Assembly (NCBI RefSeq): GCF_000235405.2
Contig: NC_017095.1
Coordinates: 636,001 to 700,000 of the forward strand
Direction: 5' to 3'
Source of the DNA: Fervidobacterium pennivorans DSM 9078
GTDB lineage: Bacteria > Thermotogota > Thermotogae > Thermotogales > Fervidobacteriaceae
DNA length: 64,000 bases
Position numbers and translations under genes: made by a program. Of this stretch, positions 31,320 to 40,504 are shown one piece after another. The notes under the pieces are model-generated. The model was not told the origin of the DNA. It was given only the letters and a program-made list of their open reading frames with translations, and did not search any database. Numbering within the stretch: position 1 is the first letter of the stretch; each line of letters begins with the position of its first letter.

Positions 31320-33035
31320 TTATGTTACTCCATCTGTGAGGTGCTTTATAACCTCTTCCGGTGCCTCTATAACCGGACTATGACCGATATCTTTCAGCAC
31401 TATCAACTTACCTTGTGGAAAAGCCTCCGCTGTTTTCTTCATACTTTCGTAATCGAGTATAACATCTTTATCACCGTAAATTACTACAACAGGTACTTCT
31501 ACCAAGAATGCTTTATCTGTGTAGTTATAATCTGCAAGAGCTTTTGCATTACCTATGAATGCTTTCTTTGCCATTCTTAGAGCATCTGATGTTATTTTAT
31601 CAAAGAACTTTTCATCATCGTAATTCGGAGCGTTCATCATCAAAGCTCGTTTAATCATATCTGGGTTTTTTCTGTAAACATCTACAATTTTGTAAGCCGA
31701 TTCATCGTAACGAGGCATACCAAATATCGGTGCTGGATCGACTAGTATCAATTTAGCTAAGTTTTTGGGATGTCTTACAGCGTAACCCATGGCGACTGCC
31801 CCACCTAAAGAATGACCAAGCAATATGAAGTTTTTTATTCCAAGGGTATCAACAAACTTTTCCAAGGCATCAACGTATTTTTCGATACTTACATCCCCCG
31901 GAAGCTCATCCGAAAAACCAAAGTTCGGCAAGTCAAGTGCGTAAACCGTGAACTGGTCTTTGGGAATCTTTTGTATGAACGGCTCAAAGAATCTGGAAGA
32001 AGCAAAATTTCCATGGACTAATACAACTGGGATATTTCCGTTTCCATGTTTAATATAGTGTATTCGTCCAACGTGGGTTTGAACAAACGTTCCAAAAGGT
32101 CTTCTGGATTTTTTTAGATACGCTATAATAGCGTTGAGGTAATTCATTCTGAACATCTTTACGTAGAAACTTATTCCCAAAGGCATGAACAGAACCACAA
32201 AAATCAGTAAAGCACCGAAAATAATAGTAAGTGAAAAGTTTGACCTGCTAAACAAAAATGGCATGGCAACGTAAATAAGTGCTCCGTAGAAAGGACCATC
32301 TACCGACGCCATACCACCTATAACGGATATAGCTAGCAAGTCGAGAGACTTTGCTATTCCAAAATCACTCGGGGCTATATAACCAATAACATGTGCATAA
32401 AGTGCACCAGCTATACCAGCGAACATGGAACCAATCGCAAAAGCAAGGACTTTGTACCAAGCAATATTTACACCCATCACAGATGCCGCAGTTTCATTCT
32501 CTCTAATCGCCATCCAAGCACGTCCGGTCTTGGAGTTTATTAGCCTATCAGCAACAACGTAAGCAACGAATAAGAAAGCAATTACTAACAAATACTTTTC
32601 TACATCGGAATTCCATAAGAATGGAAAAGGTATGTTCCTTATCCCTGCATGACCACCTGTAATGTGTTCAAGGTAACTGAAGAGTTGTTCAATAGCAACA
32701 ACAAACCCCATTGTTGCGATAGCAAGGTAAAAGCCTGACAATCTGAGTGCAGGAAAACCTATTAAAATACCAAAGATAAAAGCTGTTATTCCACCCAATA
32801 GGATTCCAAAAACAATGGGGATGTTATAGTGCATAACAAGCAGAGTTGAAGTGTAAGCACCTATGCTCATAAAGGCTGCGTGACCTATCGATATTTGCCC
32901 TGAATATCCCATAATCAAGTTTAAACCTAATGCGGCGAGCGCGTAAATTCCTACAAGGCTAAGTATGGTAATTATGAAAGCATTTTGTAGTAACAAAAAT
33001 GGCAACAACGCTAGTATTAACCAAATCCAAAACAT
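31320..33035 (-). CDS. LivM-type ABC permease fused to an alpha/beta hydrolase
   Basis: 571 residues in one unbroken frame, ATG at 33035 with AAGGAGG upstream. Residues 1 to about 297 are a full LivM permease: GYSGQISIGHAAFMSIGAY, the cytosolic loop KTGRAWMAIRENETAASVMG and LAISVIGGMASVDGPFYGAL. After a basic linker (LKKSRRPF) residues from about 315 are an alpha/beta hydrolase: oxyanion loop LVHGNFASSRFF, nucleophile GHSLGG, acid in YGDKDVILD and catalytic His in GHSPVIEAP. Both halves look complete. I know of no standard family with this fusion. The hydrolase probably faces the cytosol and cleaves the imported compound (inference). Confidence 0.92.
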   Translation of the reverse strand: MFWIWLILALLPFLLLQNAFIITILSLVGIYALAALGLNLIMGYSGQISIGHAAFMSIGAYTSTLLVMHYNIPIVFGILLGGITAFIFGILIGFPALRLSGFYLAIATMGFVVAIEQLFSYLEHITGGHAGIRNIPFPFLWNSDVEKYLLVIAFLFVAYVVADRLINSKTGRAWMAIRENETAASVMGVNIAWYKVLAFAIGSMFAGIAGALYAHVIGYIAPSDFGIAKSLDLLAISVIGGMASVDGPFYGALIYVAMPFLFSRSNFSLTIIFGALLIFVVLFMPLGISFYVKMFRMNYLNAIIAYLKKSRRPFGTFVQTHVGRIHYIKHGNGNIPVVLVHGNFASSRFFEPFIQKIPKDQFTVYALDLPNFGFSDELPGDVSIEKYVDALEKFVDTLGIKNFILLGHSLGGAVAMGYAVRHPKNLAKLILVDPAPIFGMPRYDESAYKIVDVYRKNPDMIKRALMMNAPNYDDEKFFDKITSDALRMAKKAFIGNAKALADYNYTDKAFLVEVPVVVIYGDKDVILDYESMKKTAEAFPQGKLIVLKDIGHSPVIEAPEEVIKHLTDGVT

Positions 33036-33913
33036 CAAGCTCGCCTCCTTACTCTTCTTCCAAACAAACCATTCGGGAAAAAGACCAAGACTATCACTAT
33101 AATAACCAGCGAGATGGAAGCCTTAAAACCTTCAGAAATGTAATTACCCACGATTTTCTCTATGACACCCAACAACAAACCGCCAAAAACTGCCCCAGCA
33201 AATGTCTCAAACCCGCCCAACACGGCAGCTGTAAAACCTTGTATTTGATAGAATGTAAGCATTGTTGGTGAGACAAAAACTTTAGGTGCAGCAATTACTC
33301 CAACCAGCGCAGCCATAGCTGTTCCAAAAGCCCAGGAAAATGCTAGAATTGACCCCACATTTATACCCATGTAGCCTGCAACTTCTTCGTTTTCCGAAAC
33401 CGCACGAACGGCGATACCAAACTTGGTAAACTTAGTAAACAAAGCGATAACAATCGAAATCACAGCAAGGATAGAAAATACTAGTATGTCCTGCCTGCGG
33501 ATAACCATTATTCCAAAATCTCCCCTTATTACATAAGGAGCCCCTGATATAAGTTCAGGGAACGACTTATATTCAGTTCCCCAGAGTTGGACAGCCAACC
33601 CTTCCAAAATCATGAGTATTCCAAATGTAACGATAAGCATTGAACCGTGAGAAAGATGTCTTATAGGTCTCAAGGCGTAGCGCTCAACTAAGATACCCAT
33701 AAGAGCTGCAAACATTATTCCTAGTGCTATGGAAACAAATATATTGAGCCCTATTGAAGAACTCAGCCACCAAATTACGTAAGTCATGAACATCCCCATA
33801 TTTCCGTAGGCGAAATTCATAACACCGCTCACTTTATACATCATGACAAGCCCTATAGCAACTAATGAATACATAGCGCCTGTTGAAAGACCAAGCAGTA
33901 TTTGGTTTATCAC
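33035..33913 (-). CDS. livH: Branched-chain-amino-acid-type ABC permease LivH
   Basis: 292 residues, GTG start overlapping the livF stop, GGAGGTG upstream. Eight or so membrane helices; family marks MINQILLGLSTGAMYSLVAI at the N-terminus and KVSGVMNFAYGNMGM, RAVSENEEVAGYMGINV (ATPase-contact loop) and VLGGFETFAGAVFGG. It forms the membrane channel with the LivM half of the next protein. The HAAT family also moves amides, urea and aromatic acids, so the substrate need not be Leu/Ile/Val. Confidence 0.92.
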   Translation of the reverse strand: MINQILLGLSTGAMYSLVAIGLVMMYKVSGVMNFAYGNMGMFMTYVIWWLSSSIGLNIFVSIALGIMFAALMGILVERYALRPIRHLSHGSMLIVTFGILMILEGLAVQLWGTEYKSFPELISGAPYVIRGDFGIMVIRRQDILVFSILAVISIVIALFTKFTKFGIAVRAVSENEEVAGYMGINVGSILAFSWAFGTAMAALVGVIAAPKVFVSPTMLTFYQIQGFTAAVLGGFETFAGAVFGGLLLGVIEKIVGNYISEGFKASISLVIIVIVLVFFPNGLFGRRVRRRA

Positions 33914-34641
33914 TTTTTAACACCTCCAAGATATTTCTCACGAACAACCGGATTATCTCTAAGCTCTTTTGCATTGCCCGAGAGTGCCACTCTTCCGTTT
34001 TCTAAAACATAACCATAATGTGCAATGCTGAGAGCTACGGAAGTGTTTTGTTCTACAAGTACAATTGTGATTTTCAAAGAATCGTTGATATGTTTTATTA
34101 CTTCTGTAATTTTCTCAATAACGATAGGAGCCAATCCAAGTGACGGCTCATCGAGGAGCAAGTATTTAGGATTGGCCATCAAAGCTCTTGCAATTGCCAA
34201 CATTTGTTGTTCTCCACCCGACAAAGTACCTGCTATTTGGTTGAGCCGTTCTTTTAAAAATGGAAAGATATCAAAAACAAAGTCAAAATCTGGTCTCCTG
34301 TTTGTGTAGGCCCCTGCCAAAAGGTTTTCTTTTACGGTCATTTGATAAAATATCCCTCTACCCTCTGGACACAACACAATTCCCTTCTTTACTCTCATAT
34401 GAACAGGTAGAGCATCTATGGATTCGTTTCCAAGGATTATCGTTCCACTGTATTTGACACTTCCAACAATAGCCTTTAATGTTGAGCTTTTTCCTGCTCC
34501 ATTGGCACCAAGAATGGCAGTTACTCTACCCGATGGAATATTCAGATCTATACCTTTTACGGCATGAACAGGTCCATACCAAACATTAAGTCCCTTGATT
34601 AGAATGTCCTTAGCATCCGTTGGCTGAAAAGGTTTCATCAT
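33910..34641 (-). CDS. livF: ABC transporter ATPase LivF
   Basis: 243 residues, ATG at 34641 after GAGGTGA. Walker A GANGAGKSS, Q-loop region PEGRGIFYQMTVKENL (PEGR is typical of LivF), signature LSGGEQQMLAIARAL, Walker B YLLLDEPSLGLAP and switch His region. Cytosolic ATPase of the importer; pairs with LivG. Overlaps livH by 4 bp. Confidence 0.95.
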   Translation of the reverse strand: MMKPFQPTDAKDILIKGLNVWYGPVHAVKGIDLNIPSGRVTAILGANGAGKSSTLKAIVGSVKYSGTIILGNESIDALPVHMRVKKGIVLCPEGRGIFYQMTVKENLLAGAYTNRRPDFDFVFDIFPFLKERLNQIAGTLSGGEQQMLAIARALMANPKYLLLDEPSLGLAPIVIEKITEVIKHINDSLKITIVLVEQNTSVALSIAHYGYVLENGRVALSGNAKELRDNPVVREKYLGGVKK

Positions 34642-34659
34642 TTTCACCTCTCTGAACCA

Positions 34660-35424
34660 TTATTGGGCGGTTGCCGTACCTGAACCAAGGTACGCTTTTA
34701 TAACTTCTTCGTTATTTATAACCTCTTGAGCGGACCCTTCCGCAATCTTTTTTCCAAAATTAATTACGGTTATTCTATCCGATATATCGAGCACCATTCG
34801 CATATCATGTTCAATCAGAAAAACAGTAATCCCCTTATCTTTTATCTTAATGATTCTCTCTTTGAGAATATCTGATTCCTTCTCGGTCAAACCTGCAGCG
34901 GGTTCATCGAGAAGGAGTATTTTTGGCTCCGTCATAAGTGCTCTTCCCACGTCAATGAGTTTTTGGAAACCGTATGGAAGTGTTCCAGCATAAACTCCCA
35001 GTATGCTCTTTATACCAAGCAAATCGGCTACTTCAATAGCTCGCAACCTTGCCTTGCGTTCCTCCAGTGAAAACCTACTCGTGTGCATAACCTCGTCGAG
35101 ATGATTGTAATTCAACCTCGAGTGATAGCCAAGCATTAAGTTCTGCAAAACAGTCATATATTTGAAAATAATGATGTTCTGGAAACTTCTTCCAAGACCA
35201 TGGTAAACTCTTTTGTGAACCGGCACGTGGGTAATATCCTTGCCATCAAGGATAACCCTCCCATCGTGTTTAACCAATCCAGATATAGCGTTAAAGACAG
35301 TGGTTTTCCCAGCACCGTTAGGTCCTATCAAGGAATGTATGGTCTTTTCCCCAACTTCCATCGAAAGATTGTCAACTGCAACAAGTCCAGAGAACCTAAC
35401 AGTTATATTCTCAAGCTTCAGCAT
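34660..35424 (-). CDS. livG: ABC transporter ATPase LivG
   Basis: 254 residues. Walker A GPNGAGKTT, GLGRSFQNIIIFKYMTVLQNL, signature segment LPYGFQKLIDVGRALM (the LSGGQ motif is replaced by LPYGF, as in many LivG), Walker B ILLLDEPAAGL and LIEHDMRMVL. First gene after the 35.4-35.6 kb hairpin; 18 bp before livF. ATG at 35424 rather than the preceding GTG because of GGGAGTTGAG upstream. Confidence 0.95.
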   Translation of the reverse strand: MLKLENITVRFSGLVAVDNLSMEVGEKTIHSLIGPNGAGKTTVFNAISGLVKHDGRVILDGKDITHVPVHKRVYHGLGRSFQNIIIFKYMTVLQNLMLGYHSRLNYNHLDEVMHTSRFSLEERKARLRAIEVADLLGIKSILGVYAGTLPYGFQKLIDVGRALMTEPKILLLDEPAAGLTEKESDILKERIIKIKDKGITVFLIEHDMRMVLDISDRITVINFGKKIAEGSAQEVINNEEVIKAYLGSGTATAQ

Positions 35425-35490
35425 CACTTCTCAACTCCCGTTTTTATTGTTTCCGTTGTTTACCCTTCATTCTTATTTTTACTTACAAAA

Positions 35491-35545
35491 GCCGCGGGCT
35501 TTTATCGTGAAGAGCCTTTATTTCACCTTGACTATCGCCCGCGGC
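35491..35545 (-). terminator. Long GC-rich hairpin between the binding protein gene and livG
   Basis: Perfect 9-bp stem GCCGCGGGC / GCCCGCGGC (35545-35537 and 35499-35491) around 37 nt, which holds a second stem GTGAA/TTCAC. On the minus strand CTTTTGT follows, a weak T-run. Placed as a partial terminator or RNA-stabiliser that would make more binding protein than permease. Confidence 0.7.
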
Positions 35546-35622
35546 ACACAAGCTTTCAGCAATCAAAATACTTTGCGATTACTACCTTGAAATATTCTTT
35601 TTCGAAAATATTGTTCAAACTG

Positions 35623-36783
35623 TTATGGCCTAATTAAGTCGGTGAGTGGCACAAATTGACCGTTCTTAACAACCATGAAATACATTGAGGACTTACCGCG
35701 CCTAAGGTTTGGACCCCATGTAATATCTTTTGCAAGTATACCATTCCAATTTTTGAAACTTTCAAGAGCCTTCACAAGACCTTCCCTTGTCAAGTTCTTT
35801 CCGGCCCTAATCAATCCTTCTGTGAACACCTCTGCTGCGATAAATCCGGCAACTGCATATGAGGACATTATTTCTTTTGGATACGTTTGTTGATAAATAG
35901 AGATAGCTCTTTGGTAATCTCTCACAAATTCTGGTCTATCAGGAGTTGGAAGTGGTACCCATCCTGTAAAAATAACACCTTCAGCATATTTACCTGCTAG
36001 TTTTATGAAGGAGGGGTCGGCATTTGGATAGATGGTAATTATCTTACTATCAAGCCCGTAGTCGCGAATTGTTTTGATCCATCTTATTGTGTCCGTAATA
36101 AGTCCGTAGATAACAATAACGTCTGGATTTTTTTCAACGAGCTTTACAACAAGTCCGCTGTAATCTGTATCAGCGGGGTTGTAGGAAATCTCAACAACCA
36201 GTTTCATTTTGTAGTCTTCAAGCTTGGCTTTAAACGCAGCGTAGCCTTCTAAGCCAACATCGTTGTTCATGTAAACGATTGCTGGATTTTTGAATTTCGC
36301 AATCTCTCCTACGTATTTACCAATAAGAGTTCCCTCAAGAGTGTAGTCTGGTTGGACACCGAAGATGTATTTTTTCGGAGGAATAACGAGTTTTGATGTT
36401 CCCGCACCTTGATATACAAATGGAACTTTGTTCTGTTCGAGGTAATCCATAACTGCCAAACAACCGTAGGTTCCGAGTCCACCGACAATTGCAAAAACTT
36501 TGTCTTGCTCAACTAACCTCTTGACCTCGACAACTGTCTTTGCTGGGTTGAGTTGATCATCAGCGATTATTAGTTCTATTTTTCTTCCATGGATACCGCC
36601 TCTGCTGTTAATCCAGTTGAAGTACGCTTTCATCCCTTTGCTCATTTCTTGCCCGATGACAGCATAAGGACCAGACAGCGCTTGAAATGTTCCAACAACA
36701 ACTTTGTCGTTATAGACACCAACTTCAGCAAACACGCTTACCAAAAAGATAAGCATAAGAATAACACTTAACAACTTCTTCAT
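35623..36783 (-). CDS. Periplasmic substrate-binding protein, LivK/J type
   Basis: 386 residues from the ATG at 36783 (GGAGGTGGGTTGT upstream). Signal peptide MKKLLSVILMLIFLVSVFA, then the type I periplasmic-binding fold: VVVGTFQALSGPYAVIGQEM, FNWINSRGGIHGRKIELI, DDQLNPAKTVVEVKRLV, ending in a helix-strand typical of LivK. It captures the ligand outside the membrane. It is separated from livG by a 200-bp gap with the hairpin and follows the CoA-transferase gene by 53 bp. Confidence 0.93.
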   Translation of the reverse strand: MKKLLSVILMLIFLVSVFAEVGVYNDKVVVGTFQALSGPYAVIGQEMSKGMKAYFNWINSRGGIHGRKIELIIADDQLNPAKTVVEVKRLVEQDKVFAIVGGLGTYGCLAVMDYLEQNKVPFVYQGAGTSKLVIPPKKYIFGVQPDYTLEGTLIGKYVGEIAKFKNPAIVYMNNDVGLEGYAAFKAKLEDYKMKLVVEISYNPADTDYSGLVVKLVEKNPDVIVIYGLITDTIRWIKTIRDYGLDSKIITIYPNADPSFIKLAGKYAEGVIFTGWVPLPTPDRPEFVRDYQRAISIYQQTYPKEIMSSYAVAGFIAAEVFTEGLIRAGKNLTREGLVKALESFKNWNGILAKDITWGPNLRRGKSSMYFMVVKNGQFVPLTDLIRP

Positions 36784-36836
36784 ACAACCCACCTCCTATG
36801 ATGGAATAAAATGGAAGCAAGAATAGCTCTACACAC

Positions 36837-38120
36837 TTAGATTAATCCCAGCTTTTGAGCTTCTTTTGTTAAGTAGTCACGAAAATCCGGATGTGCTATT
36901 GATATTAACGCAAGTGCACGTTTCCTTGTTGGTAATCCTCTAAGTCTTACCGCGCCCCATTCTGTCACAACGTAATCCAATTCTTGCCGTGGAACTGTGA
37001 TAGGTGAACCTTGTGGTAGTAGTGGAACTATCGTGGAAACCTGGCCTTCTTTAGCAGTTGACCTCATCGCTATGATGCCTTTACCTCCCTTGCTCTTTAC
37101 CGCACCCCTATGAGTATCCAGCTGACCACCCGTGCCACTATAATGACTTGTTCCAATTGCTTCAGAACAAACATTTCCTGTCAAATCGACCATGAGTGCA
37201 GTGTTGATACTGACCATCTTTTCGTTCTGGGCTATGATGTATGGGTCGTTCACATACCTACCTCTCAAGAACAGTACAGATGGATTGTCGTCAATGAACT
37301 TATACATTCTCTGGCTACCGTAAGCAAACGTACATACAAACTTTCCGTTCCAAAGAGTTTTTTTCTTATTCGTGATAACTCCTGCCTCAAAGAGGTCTAT
37401 CATGCTCTCCGTAAACATCTCTGTGTGTATACCCAAATCCTTTTTCTCAACTAAGAACTTTGCAACAGCATTTGGGATTCCGCCAATGCCCAGCTGAATA
37501 GTTGAACCATCTTCTATAAGTTCCACAATATGTTCTGCTATCTTTTTCTCAACTTCAGCTGGTTCAAGAAGTTCGGCTTGGGGCAAAGGATAGTCAACCT
37601 CTATTATGTAATCAACTTCGGAAATGTGAACATGAGTATCACCATGAGTTCTTGGAGCATTCGGATTTACTTCGAGTATAACTATATCTGCGTTCTCAAG
37701 TACATCCTTCTCGTAGACAACGCTTGCCGACAATGTGAAGAATCCTTTTTCATCCATAGGAGAGGCTACTCCGACAAAAACATTTATTTTTGTAGACTGT
37801 ATAAGGTTCATACCAGCTTGGTGCAGATTATTCGGAACATAATATGTGTTTTTTGAAAGCTTTCGGTTGTAAGGTCCAAAAAACCAAGAATAATTGTAAA
37901 ATCTATTGAAATATTCTTCGTTTGAACAAAATTCATAAGGTTCGGTGTTTAAACACGTATAAATTTCCAAGCCACTTACCTGTGTTCGATGCAAGTTTCT
38001 AAGGAAAACTTTCGGCTCCATGGGAGTCATTCCAACAACGATTGTCCAGTTATCTTGAAGGATCGACAGCACCTTGTCAATGTCAACAAGCTTTTTTTGA
38101 TATTCCTCTCTTAGATTCAC
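36837..38120 (-). CDS. Acetyl-CoA hydrolase/CoA-transferase family protein (4-hydroxybutyrate CoA-transferase type)
   Basis: 427 residues, class I CoA-transferase fold in two halves. Visible: VILEVNPNAPRTHGDTHVHI, IQLGIGGIPNAVAKFL (209-223), the probable catalytic Glu234 in HTEMFTESM, and the C-terminal VVTEWGAVRLRGLPTRKRA. It would move CoA from acetyl-CoA (or similar) to a carboxylic acid. Start overlaps the regulator stop by 4 bp. Between a tandem TetR and an ABC importer, it is well placed to activate an imported or released acid. Confidence 0.9.
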   Translation of the reverse strand: MNLREEYQKKLVDIDKVLSILQDNWTIVVGMTPMEPKVFLRNLHRTQVSGLEIYTCLNTEPYEFCSNEEYFNRFYNYSWFFGPYNRKLSKNTYYVPNNLHQAGMNLIQSTKINVFVGVASPMDEKGFFTLSASVVYEKDVLENADIVILEVNPNAPRTHGDTHVHISEVDYIIEVDYPLPQAELLEPAEVEKKIAEHIVELIEDGSTIQLGIGGIPNAVAKFLVEKKDLGIHTEMFTESMIDLFEAGVITNKKKTLWNGKFVCTFAYGSQRMYKFIDDNPSVLFLRGRYVNDPYIIAQNEKMVSINTALMVDLTGNVCSEAIGTSHYSGTGGQLDTHRGAVKSKGGKGIIAMRSTAKEGQVSTIVPLLPQGSPITVPRQELDYVVTEWGAVRLRGLPTRKRALALISIAHPDFRDYLTKEAQKLGLI

Positions 38121-39358
38121 ATCGCCACCCCCAAGCCTTCGGAGAGGTAAATGTAAATATCTTCCAAAAAGCGTTCCAACTTTTCTGTATCAGAAACTTT
38201 GCCTGCAAGAATGTATCGTTCACCCAAATAATGACCGATTCCCATTAGTAGAATGGCAATGTATTGTAAAATGCTTTTTGTATCAATAGTCTTGAATTTT
38301 TCCAAATTTAGTTGGAGTTTCCCGTCCTTAACTGAGTTTTCTAGAGCTTTGCAGTAAGAAATAAATATCGATGTGTAATAATCTTTCGCAATCTCTAAAT
38401 CTAATGACTGGCTTTCTCTGACGATTTTGTACATACTCGCGTGACTTTTGAAAAACTGGACAAAGGCATACAACCCAGCTATCTCTTGAACTAACCTTGG
38501 ATAGTGTTTAACATTTTCCATGGCTTTTCTAACGTTGTATCTTAGCCCCTTATTTATCCATCGTACTAATTCACGTAAGATTTGCTTTTTATTTTCAAAG
38601 TAGAGATACACTGTCCCAACTCCGATTCCAGATGCCCTTGCAATGTCGTATATCTGCGTTTTTTGGTAGCCGTAAGTTCCAAACAAGGTTTCTGCATTTG
38701 CAAGTATTAATTCTCGTTTTTCATCTACTTCGAGAACATGTTTTTCAGGTGTGAACGTAAATATTTCTTTTGGAAGATTTTGGAATTCCTTCTTTTCTTT
38801 TTGAATTCCGTTCATAATGAGCGAGAGAAAAACCTTAGGCTTTACTTGTACTCCCAACAGATTCCCAAAGTTAATTGCAAACCTTATTGGTGACCAGAAA
38901 TAGAAGAGCCCAACATCAGTTAATCCATGTTTCTCCGAGATAGAATGTATTACATCTTCAAATTCGTTCCTTAACCATTCGAAATGATATTCGTTGAGAT
39001 GCATGGCTTGGATTAAGTTCTTATTTCTCTTGCAGTATTCAAAATATTTTAGTGCGACATCTGTTATAGACTCCCCTTCCAATGACTCTTTAAGGTCTCT
39101 TATAAAATCGTCAACAATCTCTCGAAACAATTCATACTTGTTAATGTAGTATTGATAAAAGGCAGCCGTGCTCAAACCTGCATGTTTAGTAATTTGGGAG
39201 ATGGACACGTCGGCAAAGTTGTTTTTGCTAAAGAGTTCTATAGCAGCCATCTTCAGTTTATTCTTAGATTCTATACCATCAGCTCGTTGGGGTATTCTTT
39301 TTGCTTTCTTATTTCCGGTGATTGTCACATCCTTCTGAAACATTTCTCTCTTCTTCAC
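38117..39358 (-). CDS. Regulator with two TetR units in one chain
   Basis: 413 residues, GTG start 9 bp after GGAGGT. Two TetR-type DNA-binding domains are present: residues 33-80 (KMAAIELFSKNNFADVSISQ, HAGLSTAAFYQYYINKYELF) and 213-262 (ILANAETLFGTYGYQKTQIY, ASGIGVGTVYLYFENKKQIL), each followed by its own helical domain. TetR proteins normally are about 200 residues and dimerise; here the pair is covalent. It is likely to control this gene cluster in response to an acyl or CoA ligand (inference). It lies between the KAS III-like and the CoA-transferase genes. Confidence 0.9.
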   Translation of the reverse strand: MKKREMFQKDVTITGNKKAKRIPQRADGIESKNKLKMAAIELFSKNNFADVSISQITKHAGLSTAAFYQYYINKYELFREIVDDFIRDLKESLEGESITDVALKYFEYCKRNKNLIQAMHLNEYHFEWLRNEFEDVIHSISEKHGLTDVGLFYFWSPIRFAINFGNLLGVQVKPKVFLSLIMNGIQKEKKEFQNLPKEIFTFTPEKHVLEVDEKRELILANAETLFGTYGYQKTQIYDIARASGIGVGTVYLYFENKKQILRELVRWINKGLRYNVRKAMENVKHYPRLVQEIAGLYAFVQFFKSHASMYKIVRESQSLDLEIAKDYYTSIFISYCKALENSVKDGKLQLNLEKFKTIDTKSILQYIAILLMGIGHYLGERYILAGKVSDTEKLERFLEDIYIYLSEGLGVAM

Positions 39359-39428
39359 TCTCTATTACCTCCACACCTTCCCAAAGCGATTCGAAAAAAG
39401 TGAGAAATAATCAACAAAGGTCTAAACA

Positions 39429-40412
39429 TCATATTCTAAAAGCAGTAGCAACTTGCTGATATCCAACACCGGATGTCAAGAAAATAACTACTTTACCTTT
39501 CACTTGCTCAATTTTTCCTTCATCAAACGCGTCATCGTAGGCCATGTACACACATGCAGAACCAGTGTAACCGTACTTATGCATAATCATATGTGCTTTT
39601 TCTATGGGCAGCCCAAGCGTTTCCATAACCTTTTCGATTGTCTTTTTCCTCACTTGTGTAAAGAATATCATACCTATTTCATCTTTTGTGATGTTGTATT
39701 TTTCCATAAGTTTATTAATCAACATGGGCCATCCTTCTTCGTTGACTGTAGATGGGTAAGCCGCTCTGAGATCCAGTTTGTGAAGCCCTCTTTCAAAACC
39801 TGCCAAGTTCATGGTGCCTGCCCCTATGTATATTCCCCAGTTTTGCCACCAACTACCGTCAGCGCGTGCCACACTACCTATAAACCCAGGTTCGTCCGAA
39901 GCCGTAAGTATTAGTGCACCTGCACCATCACTGAAAAGAGCTTCCCATGAATATTTCCAACTTAGAAACTTGGTCATCGCATATGTGCCTATAACGAGGA
40001 CATTCTTGTAATCCCCCATGGCTATATACCTTGCTGCGATATCAAGCATCAACGCTCCATTTGCACATGAAGCATTTACGTTAAAAGCAAGTGGTTCTGC
40101 TTTGTGGGCACCTATGAGGTACTGAACCCTTGGAGCATCTGGTGGGGATACCGCTTCCGGAGTATCTGTACCAACAATTATCAAATCAATTTCTTCCGGT
40201 TTCATACCAATTCGAGCAAGTGCCTTTTTAGCTGCTTCTGCAGCCATGTAAGTAGGAGTCTCCCACTCTTCTGAAATATGTCTGTGATTGATACCAATCA
40301 CATCTGAGAAATATGGGTCAATAGTAAACATCGTTAGCTTTTCGAACTCCGCATTCGTCATCACTTTCTTGGGAACATACATTCCAGAGGAAATAATCTT
40401 TGCGTACTTCAT
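39429..40412 (-). CDS. KAS III (FabH)-like thiolase-fold enzyme with altered active site
   Basis: 327 residues; AAAGGAGGT before the ATG. FabH-like throughout: SSGMYVPKKVMTN, IIVGTDTPEAVSPPDA, nucleophile Cys116 in NASCANGA and SDGAGALIL. The His of the usual triad, normally in an HQAN motif, is replaced: the aligned piece is MIFFTQVRKKTIEKV (249-263); the Asn, normally in GNTSAA, is Tyr282 in HKYGYTGSAC. Decarboxylative Claisen chemistry needs His and Asn, so it may be an acyltransferase or thioesterase instead. First gene of the cluster, behind an extended -10. Confidence 0.85.
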   Translation of the reverse strand: MKYAKIISSGMYVPKKVMTNAEFEKLTMFTIDPYFSDVIGINHRHISEEWETPTYMAAEAAKKALARIGMKPEEIDLIIVGTDTPEAVSPPDAPRVQYLIGAHKAEPLAFNVNASCANGALMLDIAARYIAMGDYKNVLVIGTYAMTKFLSWKYSWEALFSDGAGALILTASDEPGFIGSVARADGSWWQNWGIYIGAGTMNLAGFERGLHKLDLRAAYPSTVNEEGWPMLINKLMEKYNITKDEIGMIFFTQVRKKTIEKVMETLGLPIEKAHMIMHKYGYTGSACVYMAYDDAFDEGKIEQVKGKVVIFLTSGVGYQQVATAFRI

Positions 40413-40465
40413 CTTAGTAAACCTCCTTTATGTTCAAAGTAAGTTTTAACTGTGTATGTTAAAAG

Positions 40466-40496
40466 ATGAATCATATATCATATTTTATATGAATCA
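40466..40496. promoter_or_regulatory. Candidate operator in the KAS III-like leader
   Basis: Direct repeats ATGAATCA at 40466-40473 and 40489-40496, 23 bp apart (two helix turns), with the perfect palindrome TCATAT-TTT-ATATGA (40478-40492) between and overlapping. It lies directly downstream of the -10, a usual repressor position. Confidence 0.45.
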
Positions 40497-40504
40497 CCTT
40501 TCAG

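Noticed and set aside
32100..32160. LivM-hydrolase fusion as an annotation error of two genes
   Set aside because: The frame is continuous across the join and no RBS plus start stands at the hydrolase boundary.
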